From the NCBI GenBank assembly GCA_900754145.1, contig CAAEBW010000353.1, positions 1 to 13,019 on the forward strand: a DNA stretch of 13,019 bases, given 5' to 3'. Origin of the DNA: Clostridia bacterium (GTDB taxonomy: Bacteria; Bacillota; Clostridia; Oscillospirales; Acutalibacteraceae). The position numbers and the translations under genes are program-made. Below are positions 6,890 through 13,019 of this stretch, one piece after another. The first letter of the stretch is position 1. Every line of letters begins with the position of its first letter. The notes beneath the pieces are model-generated. The model was given only the letters and a program-made list of their open reading frames with translations. It made no database searches and had not been told where the DNA came from.

Positions 6890-9418
6890 ATGGAGCAATA
6901 TACAGTAACCGGTATGAGCTGTGCCGCCTGCACCGCACGGGTGGAAAAAGCGGTATCAGGCGTGAAAGGTGTGACCTCCTGCTCGGTTAGCCTGCTTACC
7001 AATTCTATGGGTGTGGAGGGAACTGCCGATTCTGAAGAGATTATAGCGGCGGTTCGTAACGCAGGATATGACGCAGCAATTAAAAAAAGAAATACGGAGC
7101 GAAACACACCGTCATCTTCCGATACAGACACACTGAAAGACAGAGAAACCCCCGTACTTAAAAAGCGACTGATTGCCTCGCTCGGCTTTTTGATAGTTCT
7201 TATGTATGTTTCTATGGGTCATATGATGTGGGGCTGGCCTCTGCCGCCTTTCTTCGATAATAACCATGTGGCAATGGGGCTTTTGCAGCTATTGTTAACG
7301 GTTGCAATTATGGTCATCAATCAAAAATTTTTCATCAGCGGATTTAAGAGCTTGTGGCACCGTGCGCCGAATATGGACGCTTTGGTTGCATTAGGCGCTA
7401 CGGCTGCCTTTGGTTACAGCACCTTTGCGCTCTTCGCCATGACAGATGCGCAGGTAAATGGAAACACAGCTGCCGTAATGTCATATATGCACGAGTTTTA
7501 CTTTGAATCCGCCGCCATGATACTTGCGCTGATAACTCTCGGAAAAATGCTGGAGGCGCGCTCAAAGGGCAAAACCACCGACGCTCTGAAAGGACTTATG
7601 AAGCTGGCTCCCAAGACTGCCGCGCTCGACAGGGACGGTACCGAAATAACCGTGCCGATTGAGCAGGTAGCAAAGGGTGATATCTTTGTCGTGCGTCCCG
7701 GTGAAAATATCCCTGTGGACGGAACCGTTTTAGAGGGAAACAGCGCAGTAGATGAATCCACCCTGACAGGTGAGAGTATACCTGTTGATAAAACGGTTGG
7801 AAGCACAGTTTCCGCCGGAACGCTGAATCGGTCGGGCTTTATCCGCTGTGAAGCGACAAGAGTCGGTGAGGACACCACGCTTTCGCAGATTATTCAGATG
7901 GTCAGCGATGCGGCCGCAACAAAAGCGCCGATTGCAAAGGTCGCAGACAAGGTATCAGGTGTGTTTGTTCCTACTGTTATTGTGATTGCAGTGATAACCG
8001 TGATAGCATGGCTTATCGCCGGTCAGACGGTGGGATATGCTTTGGCGAGGGGCATATCCGTATTGGTGATCAGCTGTCCCTGTGCGCTTGGACTTGCCAC
8101 TCCTGTAGCTATTATGGTCGGAAACGGAATGGGAGCAAAGAACGGAATTCTCTTCAAGACGGCTGTATCTTTGGAGAAAACGGGAAAAACGCAGATTGTG
8201 GCGCTTGATAAAACCGGAACGATAACGCAGGGAGAACCAAGGGTTACAGATATGATTCCGACAAGCGGCAGAAGCGAAAAGGAGCTTTTGTCTATCGCTT
8301 ATGCGCTGGAGAAAAAAAGCGAGCATCCGTTGGCACGGGCAATCACTCAAAGGGCTAAGCAGGAAGGCTTGGAAGCCTGTGAGGCAGAGCAGTTCAAAGC
8401 CTTACCGGGCAACGGACTTACCGCATTACTTGACGGCGCCGTCCTGCTTGGCGGCAGTTATAAATTTATCAGCGAACAAATCCCTGTGCCTGATGAAATT
8501 AAAGTAAAATCCGAGCGGCTCTCGGAAGAAGGAAAAACGCCCTTGTTCTTTGCCGACGGCGGTGAGCTTTGCGGTATTATCGCCGTTGCGGATATTATCA
8601 AGGAGGACAGTCCGCAGGCGATAAAAGAAATGCAGAATATGGGCATCCGTGTGGTGATGCTGACAGGCGATAACGAGCGCACGGCTAAGGCGATTGGAGC
8701 GAAGGCGGGCGTCGACGAAGTGATTGCCGGTGTGCTCCCCGACGGCAAGGAAAGTGTAATCCGTGAGCTTAAGAAACAAGGCAATGTCATCATGGTCGGT
8801 GACGGCGTCAATGACGCTCCGGCGCTTACAAGTGCCGATATAGGCATCGCCATTGGTGCGGGAGCGGATGTTGCGATTGATGCGGCAGATGTGGTGCTGA
8901 TGAAAAGCCGTCTGTCTGATGTTCCTGCGGCAATCCGTTTGAGCCGTGCAACGCTTAGAAACATTCACGAAAATCTTTTTTGGGCGTTTATCTATAATAT
9001 TATCGGTATTCCTTTGGCAGCCGGCGTATTTATCAGCATACTCGGCTGGCAGTTAAATCCCATGTTTGCCGCGGCGGCAATGAGCTTGTCCAGCTTCAGC
9101 GTAGTCACCAATGCGCTGCGATTAAATTTCTTTAGGATGCATGATTCCGGGCGGGATCATAAAATCAAGAATAAATTAAAAACTACAACCGAAAAGGAGA
9201 CAAAAACAATGGAAAAGACATTAAAAATTGAAGGTATGATGTGCGGACATTGCGAGATGCACGTAAAAAAAGCCCTTGAGGCACTTGACGGAGTGAAAAA
9301 GGCAGAAGTCAGCCACAAGACCGGAACGGCTGTTGTAACGCCGGAAAAAGAGATTTCCGATGATGTTTTGAAGAAGGCTGTTGCCGACGTGGGCTATCAG
9401 GTAACGGATATTCAATAA
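6890..9418 (+). CDS. copA: Cu(+)-exporting P1B-type ATPase CopA with fused C-terminal CopZ-like domain
   Basis: 842 aa membrane pump that exports Cu(I) using ATP. The N-terminal metal-binding domain carries CxxC at C11-C14. Catalytic parts follow: TGES at 293-296, the transmembrane CPC at 396-398, the phosphorylated aspartate in DKTGT at D440, the SEHPLA histidine at H479, and GDGVNDAP at 637-644. Cu(I) selectivity fits the YN pair at 702-703 in TM7 and MxxSS at 731-735 in TM8. After a basic linker (about 745-773), a second metal-binding domain (774-842, CxxC at C785-C788) ends the protein. This resembles the separate chaperone CopZ and has its own ribosome binding site. ATG 6890 is the only start after an upstream in-frame stop; AAGGAGG lies 15 nt before it, longer than usual. 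Co-transcribed with csoR. Confidence 0.95.
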   Translation: MEQYTVTGMSCAACTARVEKAVSGVKGVTSCSVSLLTNSMGVEGTADSEEIIAAVRNAGYDAAIKKRNTERNTPSSSDTDTLKDRETPVLKKRLIASLGFLIVLMYVSMGHMMWGWPLPPFFDNNHVAMGLLQLLLTVAIMVINQKFFISGFKSLWHRAPNMDALVALGATAAFGYSTFALFAMTDAQVNGNTAAVMSYMHEFYFESAAMILALITLGKMLEARSKGKTTDALKGLMKLAPKTAALDRDGTEITVPIEQVAKGDIFVVRPGENIPVDGTVLEGNSAVDESTLTGESIPVDKTVGSTVSAGTLNRSGFIRCEATRVGEDTTLSQIIQMVSDAAATKAPIAKVADKVSGVFVPTVIVIAVITVIAWLIAGQTVGYALARGISVLVISCPCALGLATPVAIMVGNGMGAKNGILFKTAVSLEKTGKTQIVALDKTGTITQGEPRVTDMIPTSGRSEKELLSIAYALEKKSEHPLARAITQRAKQEGLEACEAEQFKALPGNGLTALLDGAVLLGGSYKFISEQIPVPDEIKVKSERLSEEGKTPLFFADGGELCGIIAVADIIKEDSPQAIKEMQNMGIRVVMLTGDNERTAKAIGAKAGVDEVIAGVLPDGKESVIRELKKQGNVIMVGDGVNDAPALTSADIGIAIGAGADVAIDAADVVLMKSRLSDVPAAIRLSRATLRNIHENLFWAFIYNIIGIPLAAGVFISILGWQLNPMFAAAAMSLSSFSVVTNALRLNFFRMHDSGRDHKIKNKLKTTTEKETKTMEKTLKIEGMMCGHCEMHVKKALEALDGVKKAEVSHKTGTAVVTPEKEISDDVLKKAVADVGYQVTDIQ
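9193..9211 (+). promoter_or_regulatory. Internal ribosome binding site and ATG for a free CopZ-like chaperone
   Basis: Inside copA, AAAGGAG (9193-9199) precedes an in-frame ATG (9209-9211) by 9 nt, an ideal spacing. Starting there would give a 69-aa protein (9209-9418) that is a complete HMA domain with GMMCGHC, like CopZ, which carries Cu(I) to CopA. The cell could therefore make both a fused and a free domain from one gene. The arrangement is visible in the sequence; use of the start is inferred. Confidence 0.5.
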
Positions 9419-9435
9419 TCAACCCATACCGCCAA

Positions 9436-9483
9436 AAAACAGGCGCCGACACGCTGAATGAACAGCCGGTCGGTGCCTGTTTT
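9436..9483. terminator. Bidirectional terminator between copA and the minus-strand operon
   Basis: AAAACAGGCGCCGAC (from 9436) pairs with GTCGGTGCCTGTTTT (to 9483), about 15 bp with one G-T pair and an 18-nt loop. A T run follows on each strand, so it can end both the csoR-copA transcript and the convergent minus-strand operon. Confidence 0.85.
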
Positions 9484-9493
9484 ATTATATAAG

Positions 9494-10495
9494 CTAACTG
9501 ATTTTAAGAATCGTCTTACCCTTAGAGCCTCCGCCTGCAACCTTTGCAAGCGCCTCATTTACTTCGGATAATTCAAATATCTTATCCACGGAGGTCTCAA
9601 TTTTTAGATTTCCGAGCATCTCCGAGATTCTTTTGAGTCCGTCACCGTCCTCACGGACGAAGAGGAAGTAATACTTTTGTTTGTTCTTTGCCGCCATTCT
9701 ATCATACTTGCTACCCGCAAGGCTGAATAACAATCGCTTGATAGGCGGCAAGCCTGTACGGGCGGCAAATTCACCGTTCGGCAACCCCCGCAGAGAAACG
9801 AGGCTTCCTCCGGTTTTTAAGATACTGAATTCTTTTTTTAGTTCACGGACTCCCAATGTATCAAGCACATAATCCACATCGGACAAAGCTTTGGAGTAAT
9901 CCTCCGATTTATAATCGATAAATCGATCCGCGCCCAGCCGTATCACCCGTTCTTGGTTCTCCGCGCTGCCATTCGTTATCACATTAAGTCCCATGCTTTT
10001 GGCAATCGGTATCGCCATCGCCCCGAGACTCCCCGTACCGCCGGAGATAAAAACAGTATTGCCCGATTTAACATTCATCAGTTCAAATGCCTGTAATGCG
10101 GTGAGGGCTGTAAGCGGAACAGAAGCCGCCTCTTCATCGGACAAATATTCGGGAGCTTTTGCAATCGCATTCTGATTGACCGCGGCATATTCGGCAAATG
10201 CGCCTATCTTTTTAAGCGGCATACGCCCGTACACACGGTCGCCAACGGTAAAGCTACTTACAGCCTTGCCTGCCTTTTCCACAACTCCGCAAAATTCATT
10301 GCCCATGATAAGCGGAAATTTATAAGGCACAATCAGCTTAACCTCTCCGCGAATGATCATATTGTCAAGCGGATTTACACCCGCCGCTTTGATTTTTACA
10401 AGTACTTCGTGATCTCCGATTTCCGGCACGGGAACGTCGCACACGGCAAGCATACCGCCGTTTTTATTATAATCGTTTAGGATTGCCGCCCTCAT
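9494..10495 (-). CDS. MDR-family NADP-dependent oxidoreductase (quinone reductase-like)
   Basis: 333 aa, the usual length for zinc-independent medium-chain dehydrogenase/reductases. The N-terminal GroES-like domain has the typical AAGVNPLDNMIIRG and PLIMGNEFCGVV blocks. The nucleotide-binding fold follows with SGGTGSLG (151-158). Catalytic and structural zinc cysteine clusters are not seen, which places it with the quinone-oxidoreductase/enone-reductase branch that reduces unsaturated carbonyls or quinones with NADPH; the substrate is unknown. It is the last gene of the minus-strand operon, 55 nt after the hotdog protein gene. An ATG at 10504 sits only 2 nt after AAGGAG (10507-10512), while the ATG at 10495 is 11 nt away and gives the family N-terminus MRAAI, so 10495 is preferred. 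A role in redox or electrophile stress fits the Rrf2-led operon but is inference. Confidence 0.85.
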   Translation of the reverse strand: MRAAILNDYNKNGGMLAVCDVPVPEIGDHEVLVKIKAAGVNPLDNMIIRGEVKLIVPYKFPLIMGNEFCGVVEKAGKAVSSFTVGDRVYGRMPLKKIGAFAEYAAVNQNAIAKAPEYLSDEEAASVPLTALTALQAFELMNVKSGNTVFISGGTGSLGAMAIPIAKSMGLNVITNGSAENQERVIRLGADRFIDYKSEDYSKALSDVDYVLDTLGVRELKKEFSILKTGGSLVSLRGLPNGEFAARTGLPPIKRLLFSLAGSKYDRMAAKNKQKYYFLFVREDGDGLKRISEMLGNLKIETSVDKIFELSEVNEALAKVAGGGSKGKTILKIS

Positions 10496-10550
10496 TATAT
10501 GCATTACTCCTTGTCAATAATACTGTGTTATGAAAATTGTTATACATCAT

Positions 10551-11306
10551 TTAAGAAATGAAGTTATCCTTGCTATTTGTTTTGCTATCGCTACGGACAA
10601 TCTCACTTTTGACAACATGGTTACCGTCCTTTTTTATCGCAATAATATCTCTATCCTTGCCGCTGTCTTTTTGTACCGTTAAAACATCATTTTCGTATGT
10701 TTGATTTATATATACAATATCCATTTCCTTAATAGGTCTTTCTTCAAGCTCCCGAACAGAATAGGTATTTAACATAAAACGGATGTATTCTTTATTATTT
10801 GTATGTCCGGCAAAATCTATATTGGTATAATTTATCTTCACTTGCGCTGTCTCGGGTAAATTTTCCGCGTCGAATTTTGAAAATGACAGATCCGTTTCGG
10901 GATTTTCCGCTTGAATACTGTCATTAACCCCAACCGTTGACACCCTTTGAATTTTGCCTGATTGCAGATCCAGCGCACATAGCTCCACCCTCAAATACGC
11001 GCAGGGCTCGTCTGATTTGTTTTTGATTTCGACATCAATGCAAATTGATACGCGTGTCACCTTAGAAATGAATCCGAAGACTGTGTATTCTTCATTCCAA
11101 GCTATGTTGCTTAATACTTTAAGCTTACTTTTAGCGAAAACCCAAACCGCATTGTATGCTTTCTTTACGGTAACACCGTCAATTTTAAGCCTGCCCATAA
11201 GCTCGGTAACGGTTTCTTCGGCAATCCCAAAACAACCGATTACCGATAAATTTGCCAAAGGATCTGTCATACAGGAGCTCACTATTCCGTGTTTAATTAA
11301 CTTCAT
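10551..11306 (-). CDS. Acyl-ACP thioesterase-like double-hotdog protein
   Basis: 251 aa, similar in layout to bacterial FatA/FatB-type acyl-ACP thioesterases, which release fatty acids from acyl carrier protein. The first hotdog (about 1-130) has the WVFAKSKL block. The second (about 155-240) begins with the family motif region NIDFAGHTNNKEYIRF. The conserved D164, H168 and N171 are present. The position usually held by the catalytic Asn (DxNxHxxN) is A166, and the usual downstream Glu seems to be Q202, by eye. Thioesterase activity is therefore uncertain; it may bind acyl groups without cleaving them or use other residues. The start is 15 nt after the stop of the broken EFR1 gene, with a GAAGG ribosome binding site, so the two are co-transcribed. 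Base composition looks more AT-rich than the flanking genes. Confidence 0.7.
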   Translation of the reverse strand: MKLIKHGIVSSCMTDPLANLSVIGCFGIAEETVTELMGRLKIDGVTVKKAYNAVWVFAKSKLKVLSNIAWNEEYTVFGFISKVTRVSICIDVEIKNKSDEPCAYLRVELCALDLQSGKIQRVSTVGVNDSIQAENPETDLSFSKFDAENLPETAQVKINYTNIDFAGHTNNKEYIRFMLNTYSVRELEERPIKEMDIVYINQTYENDVLTVQKDSGKDRDIIAIKKDGNHVVKSEIVRSDSKTNSKDNFIS

Positions 11307-11321
11307 AACGATATGCCTTCA

Positions 11322-11774
11322 TTACATAAACAGTTCGTTTTCTTTTCTTGCAGAACAAGCCTTTTTAATAGCCAAAGCCGCAACGGATACCATAGCGCCG
11401 TTGATTTTTCTGGCGTTATGGGGACAAAGCTTCACACAACGCATACAGGAAATGCACTTTTTAGAATCGGCTGTAAGCTTTACCTTATCAATCGCCTGAA
11501 CAGGGCATTTTTTCGCACAAACGCCGCATTTCACACAGGCTTTGGACGGCTTCGGCACAATTCCTCCGGCGCCTGCCTTTTTGTAAGGACGGTTGCCGGA
11601 AATGGAAGTCACAGCGTCTTTCTTTTCTGCAATCTGCCGCGCAAACTCTGTCAACTGTTTCTCATCCGACGCGTCGGGTCTGTTTGCGGCATACTGCGGT
11701 ATGATGGAATGCTGTGCAACGGCGGCGACAGCCGCGACAATCTTAAAACCGCATTCCTTTGCCGCGTCTTCCAT
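11322..11774 (-). CDS. C-terminal ferredoxin half of the split EFR1-type protein
   Basis: 150 aa if started at the first in-frame ATG after the insertion. It carries two 4Fe-4S motifs, CVKCGVCAKKCP and CISCMRCVKLCP, each of the CxxCxxCxxxCP type, near its C-terminus. These follow the last part of the flavodoxin-like domain (KECGFKIVAAVAAVAQHSI). The ATG at 11774 is internal to the original gene and has only a weak purine stretch before it, so independent translation is doubtful. The stop is 15 nt before the next gene. Confidence 0.55.
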   Translation of the reverse strand: MEDAAKECGFKIVAAVAAVAQHSIIPQYAANRPDASDEKQLTEFARQIAEKKDAVTSISGNRPYKKAGAGGIVPKPSKACVKCGVCAKKCPVQAIDKVKLTADSKKCISCMRCVKLCPHNARKINGAMVSVAALAIKKACSARKENELFM

Positions 11775-11793
11775 TTCCGCAAGCGTGTCTTCA

Positions 11794-12002
11794 TAATGAA
11801 TATAGAATGTCGAAACGCATAAAAGCGTTTCGATAAACCGATTTCATCGGTTTTTGCAAATTCAAATGAATGTTCATTTGAATTTGCCCGATATTCATTG
11901 CAATGGGTATAGTCAAATTTTCTTTGAAAATTTGCTGCCAAATCGAAGATTTGGTATCGAAATAGTGCCTTTAGGCAATATTTCGACTAACTATAACCAT
12001 TA
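11794..12002. mobile_element. MITE-like composite inverted-repeat element, copy 2 (inside the EFR1-type gene)
   Basis: The 209-bp insertion has terminal inverted repeats: 11794-11815 (starting TAATGAATATAG) and 11981-12002 (ending CTATAACCATTA), 17 of 22 matching. The host sequence reads TTCA-TA-AGCACG once the element is removed, consistent with insertion at a TA and TA duplication. Module A (11794-11900) holds three perfect hairpins: 11811-11818/11825-11832, 11835-11842/11846-11853, and a 15-bp arm pair 11856-11870/11873-11887. Module B (11901-12002) holds three more: 11914-11922/11926-11934, 11938-11944/11948-11954, and 11957-11964/11979-11986 with an inner GCCT/AGGC. Module B aligns without gaps to copy 1. 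No protein is encoded. The TIR supplies the stop codon of the upstream fragment. Confidence 0.8.
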
Positions 12003-12277
12003 TAAGCACGGTTTCCGTAAACGCAGACAAGGGTACATTTCGCACCGTTTCCTTTGATTTTCTTGAGCCTCTCTATTGCCGCGGCAGGAGCCCGTCCTCC
12101 GAATGATGGCATAGCAATCAGTACCCGATCTTCTTTGCCGATTGCACACTCCGAAAAATCGGTTTTAGAATCACTTAAATCGATTTTTACGGCGCTTTCA
12201 CTCCACTGTCTGCTGATGATGCGGGCGACCTTTTCTGTGCCGCCTGTAGGACTGAAAAGGATTTCTACTGTGTTCAT
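11987..12277 (-). CDS. N-terminal flavodoxin-like half of the split EFR1-type protein
   Basis: 96 aa. It begins MNTVEILFSPTGGTEK, where SPTGGT (9-14) is the phosphate-binding loop of flavodoxin-like FMN domains, and continues through a conserved MPSFGGRAP block to VYGNRAY. The last four codons (NGYS) and the TAG stop come from the terminal repeat of the inserted element. It has a good ribosome binding site (AGGAGG, 8 nt before the ATG) and sits 18 nt after the Rrf2 gene, so it should be translated. It lacks the last part of the flavodoxin fold and both Fe-S clusters, so it is probably not functional alone. Confidence 0.6.
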   Translation of the reverse strand: MNTVEILFSPTGGTEKVARIISRQWSESAVKIDLSDSKTDFSECAIGKEDRVLIAMPSFGGRAPAAAIERLKKIKGNGAKCTLVCVYGNRAYNGYS

Positions 12278-12295
12278 ATGTATTTCCTCCTGTTG

Positions 12296-12712
12296 CTACA
12301 TTTTCTTGCGTATGTCTGCAATGCAGTCGGCAAGCGTTTTTTCGGCAAGCGAACGGGAGAAGCCTTCCTCAATATCCGCAAACATACCGTTAAGCACCGG
12401 CTTTATATGACTGCCGACAATACACCGGTCGTTAGGATTTTGGTGAATATCTAAAAGATGAATTTTCTGTTCATCTGTAACAGCCCGATAAATTCGCAGC
12501 AGAGTTAGCTGTTTCGGAGGAACAATTAAGCTATAACCGCTGACTCCTCTGTGACCGTCAACAATATCGGCTTTTTTCAAGAGCGCCAGTATTTTGCGGA
12601 TATAGCTGGCATTCGTGCCGACACTTTCAGCCATTTTATCAGAGCTTATCGGATTTGGAGACTCCGAAACCAGAATAAGCACATGAACGGCAACGGAAAA
12701 TTTTGTATCCAT
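12296..12712 (-). CDS. Rrf2-family transcriptional regulator
   Basis: 138 aa winged-helix repressor. The N-terminus MDTKFSVAVHVLILV is typical of Rrf2 proteins. A helix-turn-helix spans about residues 22-48, and the wing has HRGVSGYSL. The C-terminal part contains HQNPNDRCIVG with C97, plus C130. The three-cysteine Fe-S cluster of IscR/NsrR/RsrR types is missing, so it more resembles the YwnA-like branch; C97 could be a thiol sensor, but that is inference. It is the first gene of the minus-strand operon, with its own consensus-like promoter and a palindrome at the likely start site, which suggests autorepression. AAGGGG lies about 7 nt before the ATG. It likely controls the EFR1-type, hotdog and MDR genes that follow with short gaps. 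Confidence 0.88.
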   Translation of the reverse strand: MDTKFSVAVHVLILVSESPNPISSDKMAESVGTNASYIRKILALLKKADIVDGHRGVSGYSLIVPPKQLTLLRIYRAVTDEQKIHLLDIHQNPNDRCIVGSHIKPVLNGMFADIEEGFSRSLAEKTLADCIADIRKKM

Positions 12713-12772
12713 TCTTTTCCCCTTCTCTAATTATCCTTGTAAGATAATATCATTGATTTTCGGCATAAGTAC

Positions 12773-12787
12773 TTGTATCTGTTACAA
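12773..12787. promoter_or_regulatory. Candidate Rrf2 operator
   Basis: A 15-bp palindrome, TTGTA-TCTGT-TACAA, begins just downstream of the -10 box on the minus strand, over the expected transcription start near 12785. Its place is right for repression by the Rrf2 protein encoded next. A weaker inverted repeat (TTATC...GATAA, 12731-12747) lies further into the leader. Confidence 0.5.
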
Positions 12788-12791
12788 ATAC

Positions 12792-12820
12792 ATCATACAC
12801 CGTTCTAAGCGTTCTGTCAA
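12792..12820 (-). promoter_or_regulatory. Sigma-A promoter of the Rrf2-led operon
   Basis: Read on the minus strand, TTGACA (12820-12815), a 17-nt spacer and TATGAT (12797-12792) form a near-consensus promoter. The leader before the Rrf2 ATG at 12712 would be about 73 nt. Confidence 0.8.
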
Positions 12821-12927
12821 GAGGTTATGATGACTGTATAAGTAAAAACGGTAGAGCTTCTACACTCTATCGCGCGGGGCTGTAAAAAAACACAAATCGG
12901 GGTTTGTAGAGATAAAGCTTAAAGATA

Positions 12928-12973
12928 TGTTGTGGGGGCGGGCATCCTTGACCGCCCGAATAGCAACACAACA
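12928..12973. repeat. REP-like intergenic palindrome
   Basis: TGTTGTG (12928-12934) pairs with CACAACA (12967-12973). Inside them GGGCGG (12936-12941) pairs with CCGCCC (12952-12957). The GC-rich core and AT-rich arms suggest an intergenic repetitive palindrome. A smaller hairpin lies at about 12850-12871 (GGTAGAG/CTCTATC, one G-T pair). The rest of 12821-13019 shows no gene; a GGACGT direct repeat occurs near 12982-12996. Confidence 0.5.
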
Positions 12974-13019
12974 AACCAAACGGGACGTCGAGGACGTAGC
13001 GTAAGCGTGCGAGACGGTA

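Larger units (their letters stand above)
11322..12277 (-). pseudogene. EFR1-type flavodoxin/ferredoxin gene interrupted by a 209-bp MITE-like insertion
   Basis: Two minus-strand fragments belong to one gene: an N-terminal flavodoxin-like part (12277 down to about 12003) and a C-terminal two-cluster ferredoxin part (about 11793 down to 11322). The span is 956 nt. Subtracting the 209-bp insert (11794-12002) leaves 747 nt, exactly 248 codons plus a stop, joined as ...GNRAY/EDTLAEME... with no other frame break. The joined length and domain order match EFR1 family proteins, which pair an FMN-binding domain with two 4Fe-4S clusters and probably carry electrons. The gene is 18 nt downstream of the Rrf2 gene, with AGGAGG 8 nt before the ATG. 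The lack of further decay points to a recent insertion, or to both halves still being useful. It is called a pseudogene because the electron path between the domains is cut. Confidence 0.8.

Noticed and set aside
8426..8968. Long minus-strand open frames opposite copA (up to 180 codons)
   Set aside because: They lie wholly within a clear P-type ATPase gene, have no recognisable domain and no good ribosome binding site; they follow from codon bias of the real gene.
9160..9220. Missed stop or sequencing frameshift joining separate copA and copZ genes
   Set aside because: The frame is continuous through a normal-looking basic linker, and fused C-terminal HMA domains are plausible in this family; nothing in the sequence indicates an error.
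11651..11941. Minus-strand 96-codon frame running from the MITE into the EFR1 gene
   Set aside because: It overlaps the ferredoxin half in another frame and shows no domain; it arises from the insertion junction.
11794..12002. Self-splicing intron or intein inside the EFR1 gene
   Set aside because: The insert is only 209 bp, shifts the frame, has stops, lacks intron core motifs, has terminal inverted repeats, and has a relative in an intergenic region; a MITE explains it better.
11794..12002. tRNA or cloverleaf RNA gene suggested by the multi-hairpin fold
   Set aside because: There is no T-loop or acceptor-CCA pattern, and the stems have the wrong sizes and order for a tRNA.
12054..12410. 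Plus-strand 118-codon frame opposite the EFR1 and Rrf2 genes
   Set aside because: It spans two well-supported minus-strand genes and their ribosome binding sites and has low-complexity Ser/Ala composition.
1..13019. CRISPR array, phage genes or toxin-antitoxin pair
   Set aside because: No regularly spaced direct repeats, no phage structural or integrase genes, and no small paired genes of that kind were seen.

Overview
The window looks like chromosomal DNA of a low-to-moderate GC Firmicute of class Clostridia, probably an Oscillospiraceae/Ruminococcaceae-type gut anaerobe. The signs are a DnaD-type primosome protein next to a DnaI/DnaC-like helicase loader, strong AGGAGG ribosome binding sites, a sortase-anchored surface protein with an SPQTG signal, a CsoR copper repressor, and an EFR1-type flavodoxin/ferredoxin protein. 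This assignment is inferred from gene content only.

Layout. Positions 7-3802 (+) hold a tight housekeeping run: dnaD-like gene, dnaC/dnaI-like helicase loader, then mnmG (tRNA wobble-uridine modification), closed by a rho-independent terminator at 3849-3877. Positions 3878-4277 hold no gene; most of this stretch is a MITE-like inverted-repeat element (3976-4124). Positions 4278-6353 (+) encode a secreted, cell-wall-anchored choice-of-anchor I protein with a C-terminal X2-like domain. Positions 6494-9418 (+) form a self-regulated copper-efflux operon: a consensus sigma-A promoter overlapped by two CsoR operators, csoR, and a copA Cu+ ATPase whose C-terminus is a fused CopZ-like domain with its own internal ribosome binding site. 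A bidirectional terminator (9436-9483) separates it from the convergent minus-strand genes.

Positions 12820 down to 9494 (-) form a second operon: Rrf2-family repressor, EFR1-type flavodoxin/ferredoxin gene, a FatA/FatB-like double-hotdog protein, and an MDR quinone-oxidoreductase-like enzyme. It has a TTGACA-17-TATGAT promoter with a palindrome at the likely start point, which suggests Rrf2 autoregulation in response to a redox or nitrosative signal. The EFR1 gene is split by a second copy of the same MITE-like element (11794-12002). Removing exactly 209 bp restores an unbroken 248-codon reading frame, so the insertion appears recent. The last 180 bases contain small inverted repeats and no recognisable gene.

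The most notable points are the composite, hairpin-rich element present in two copies, its exact disruption of a redox gene inside a regulated operon, and the CopA-CopZ fusion with an internal translation start. No CRISPR array, tRNA, rRNA or phage gene was seen.
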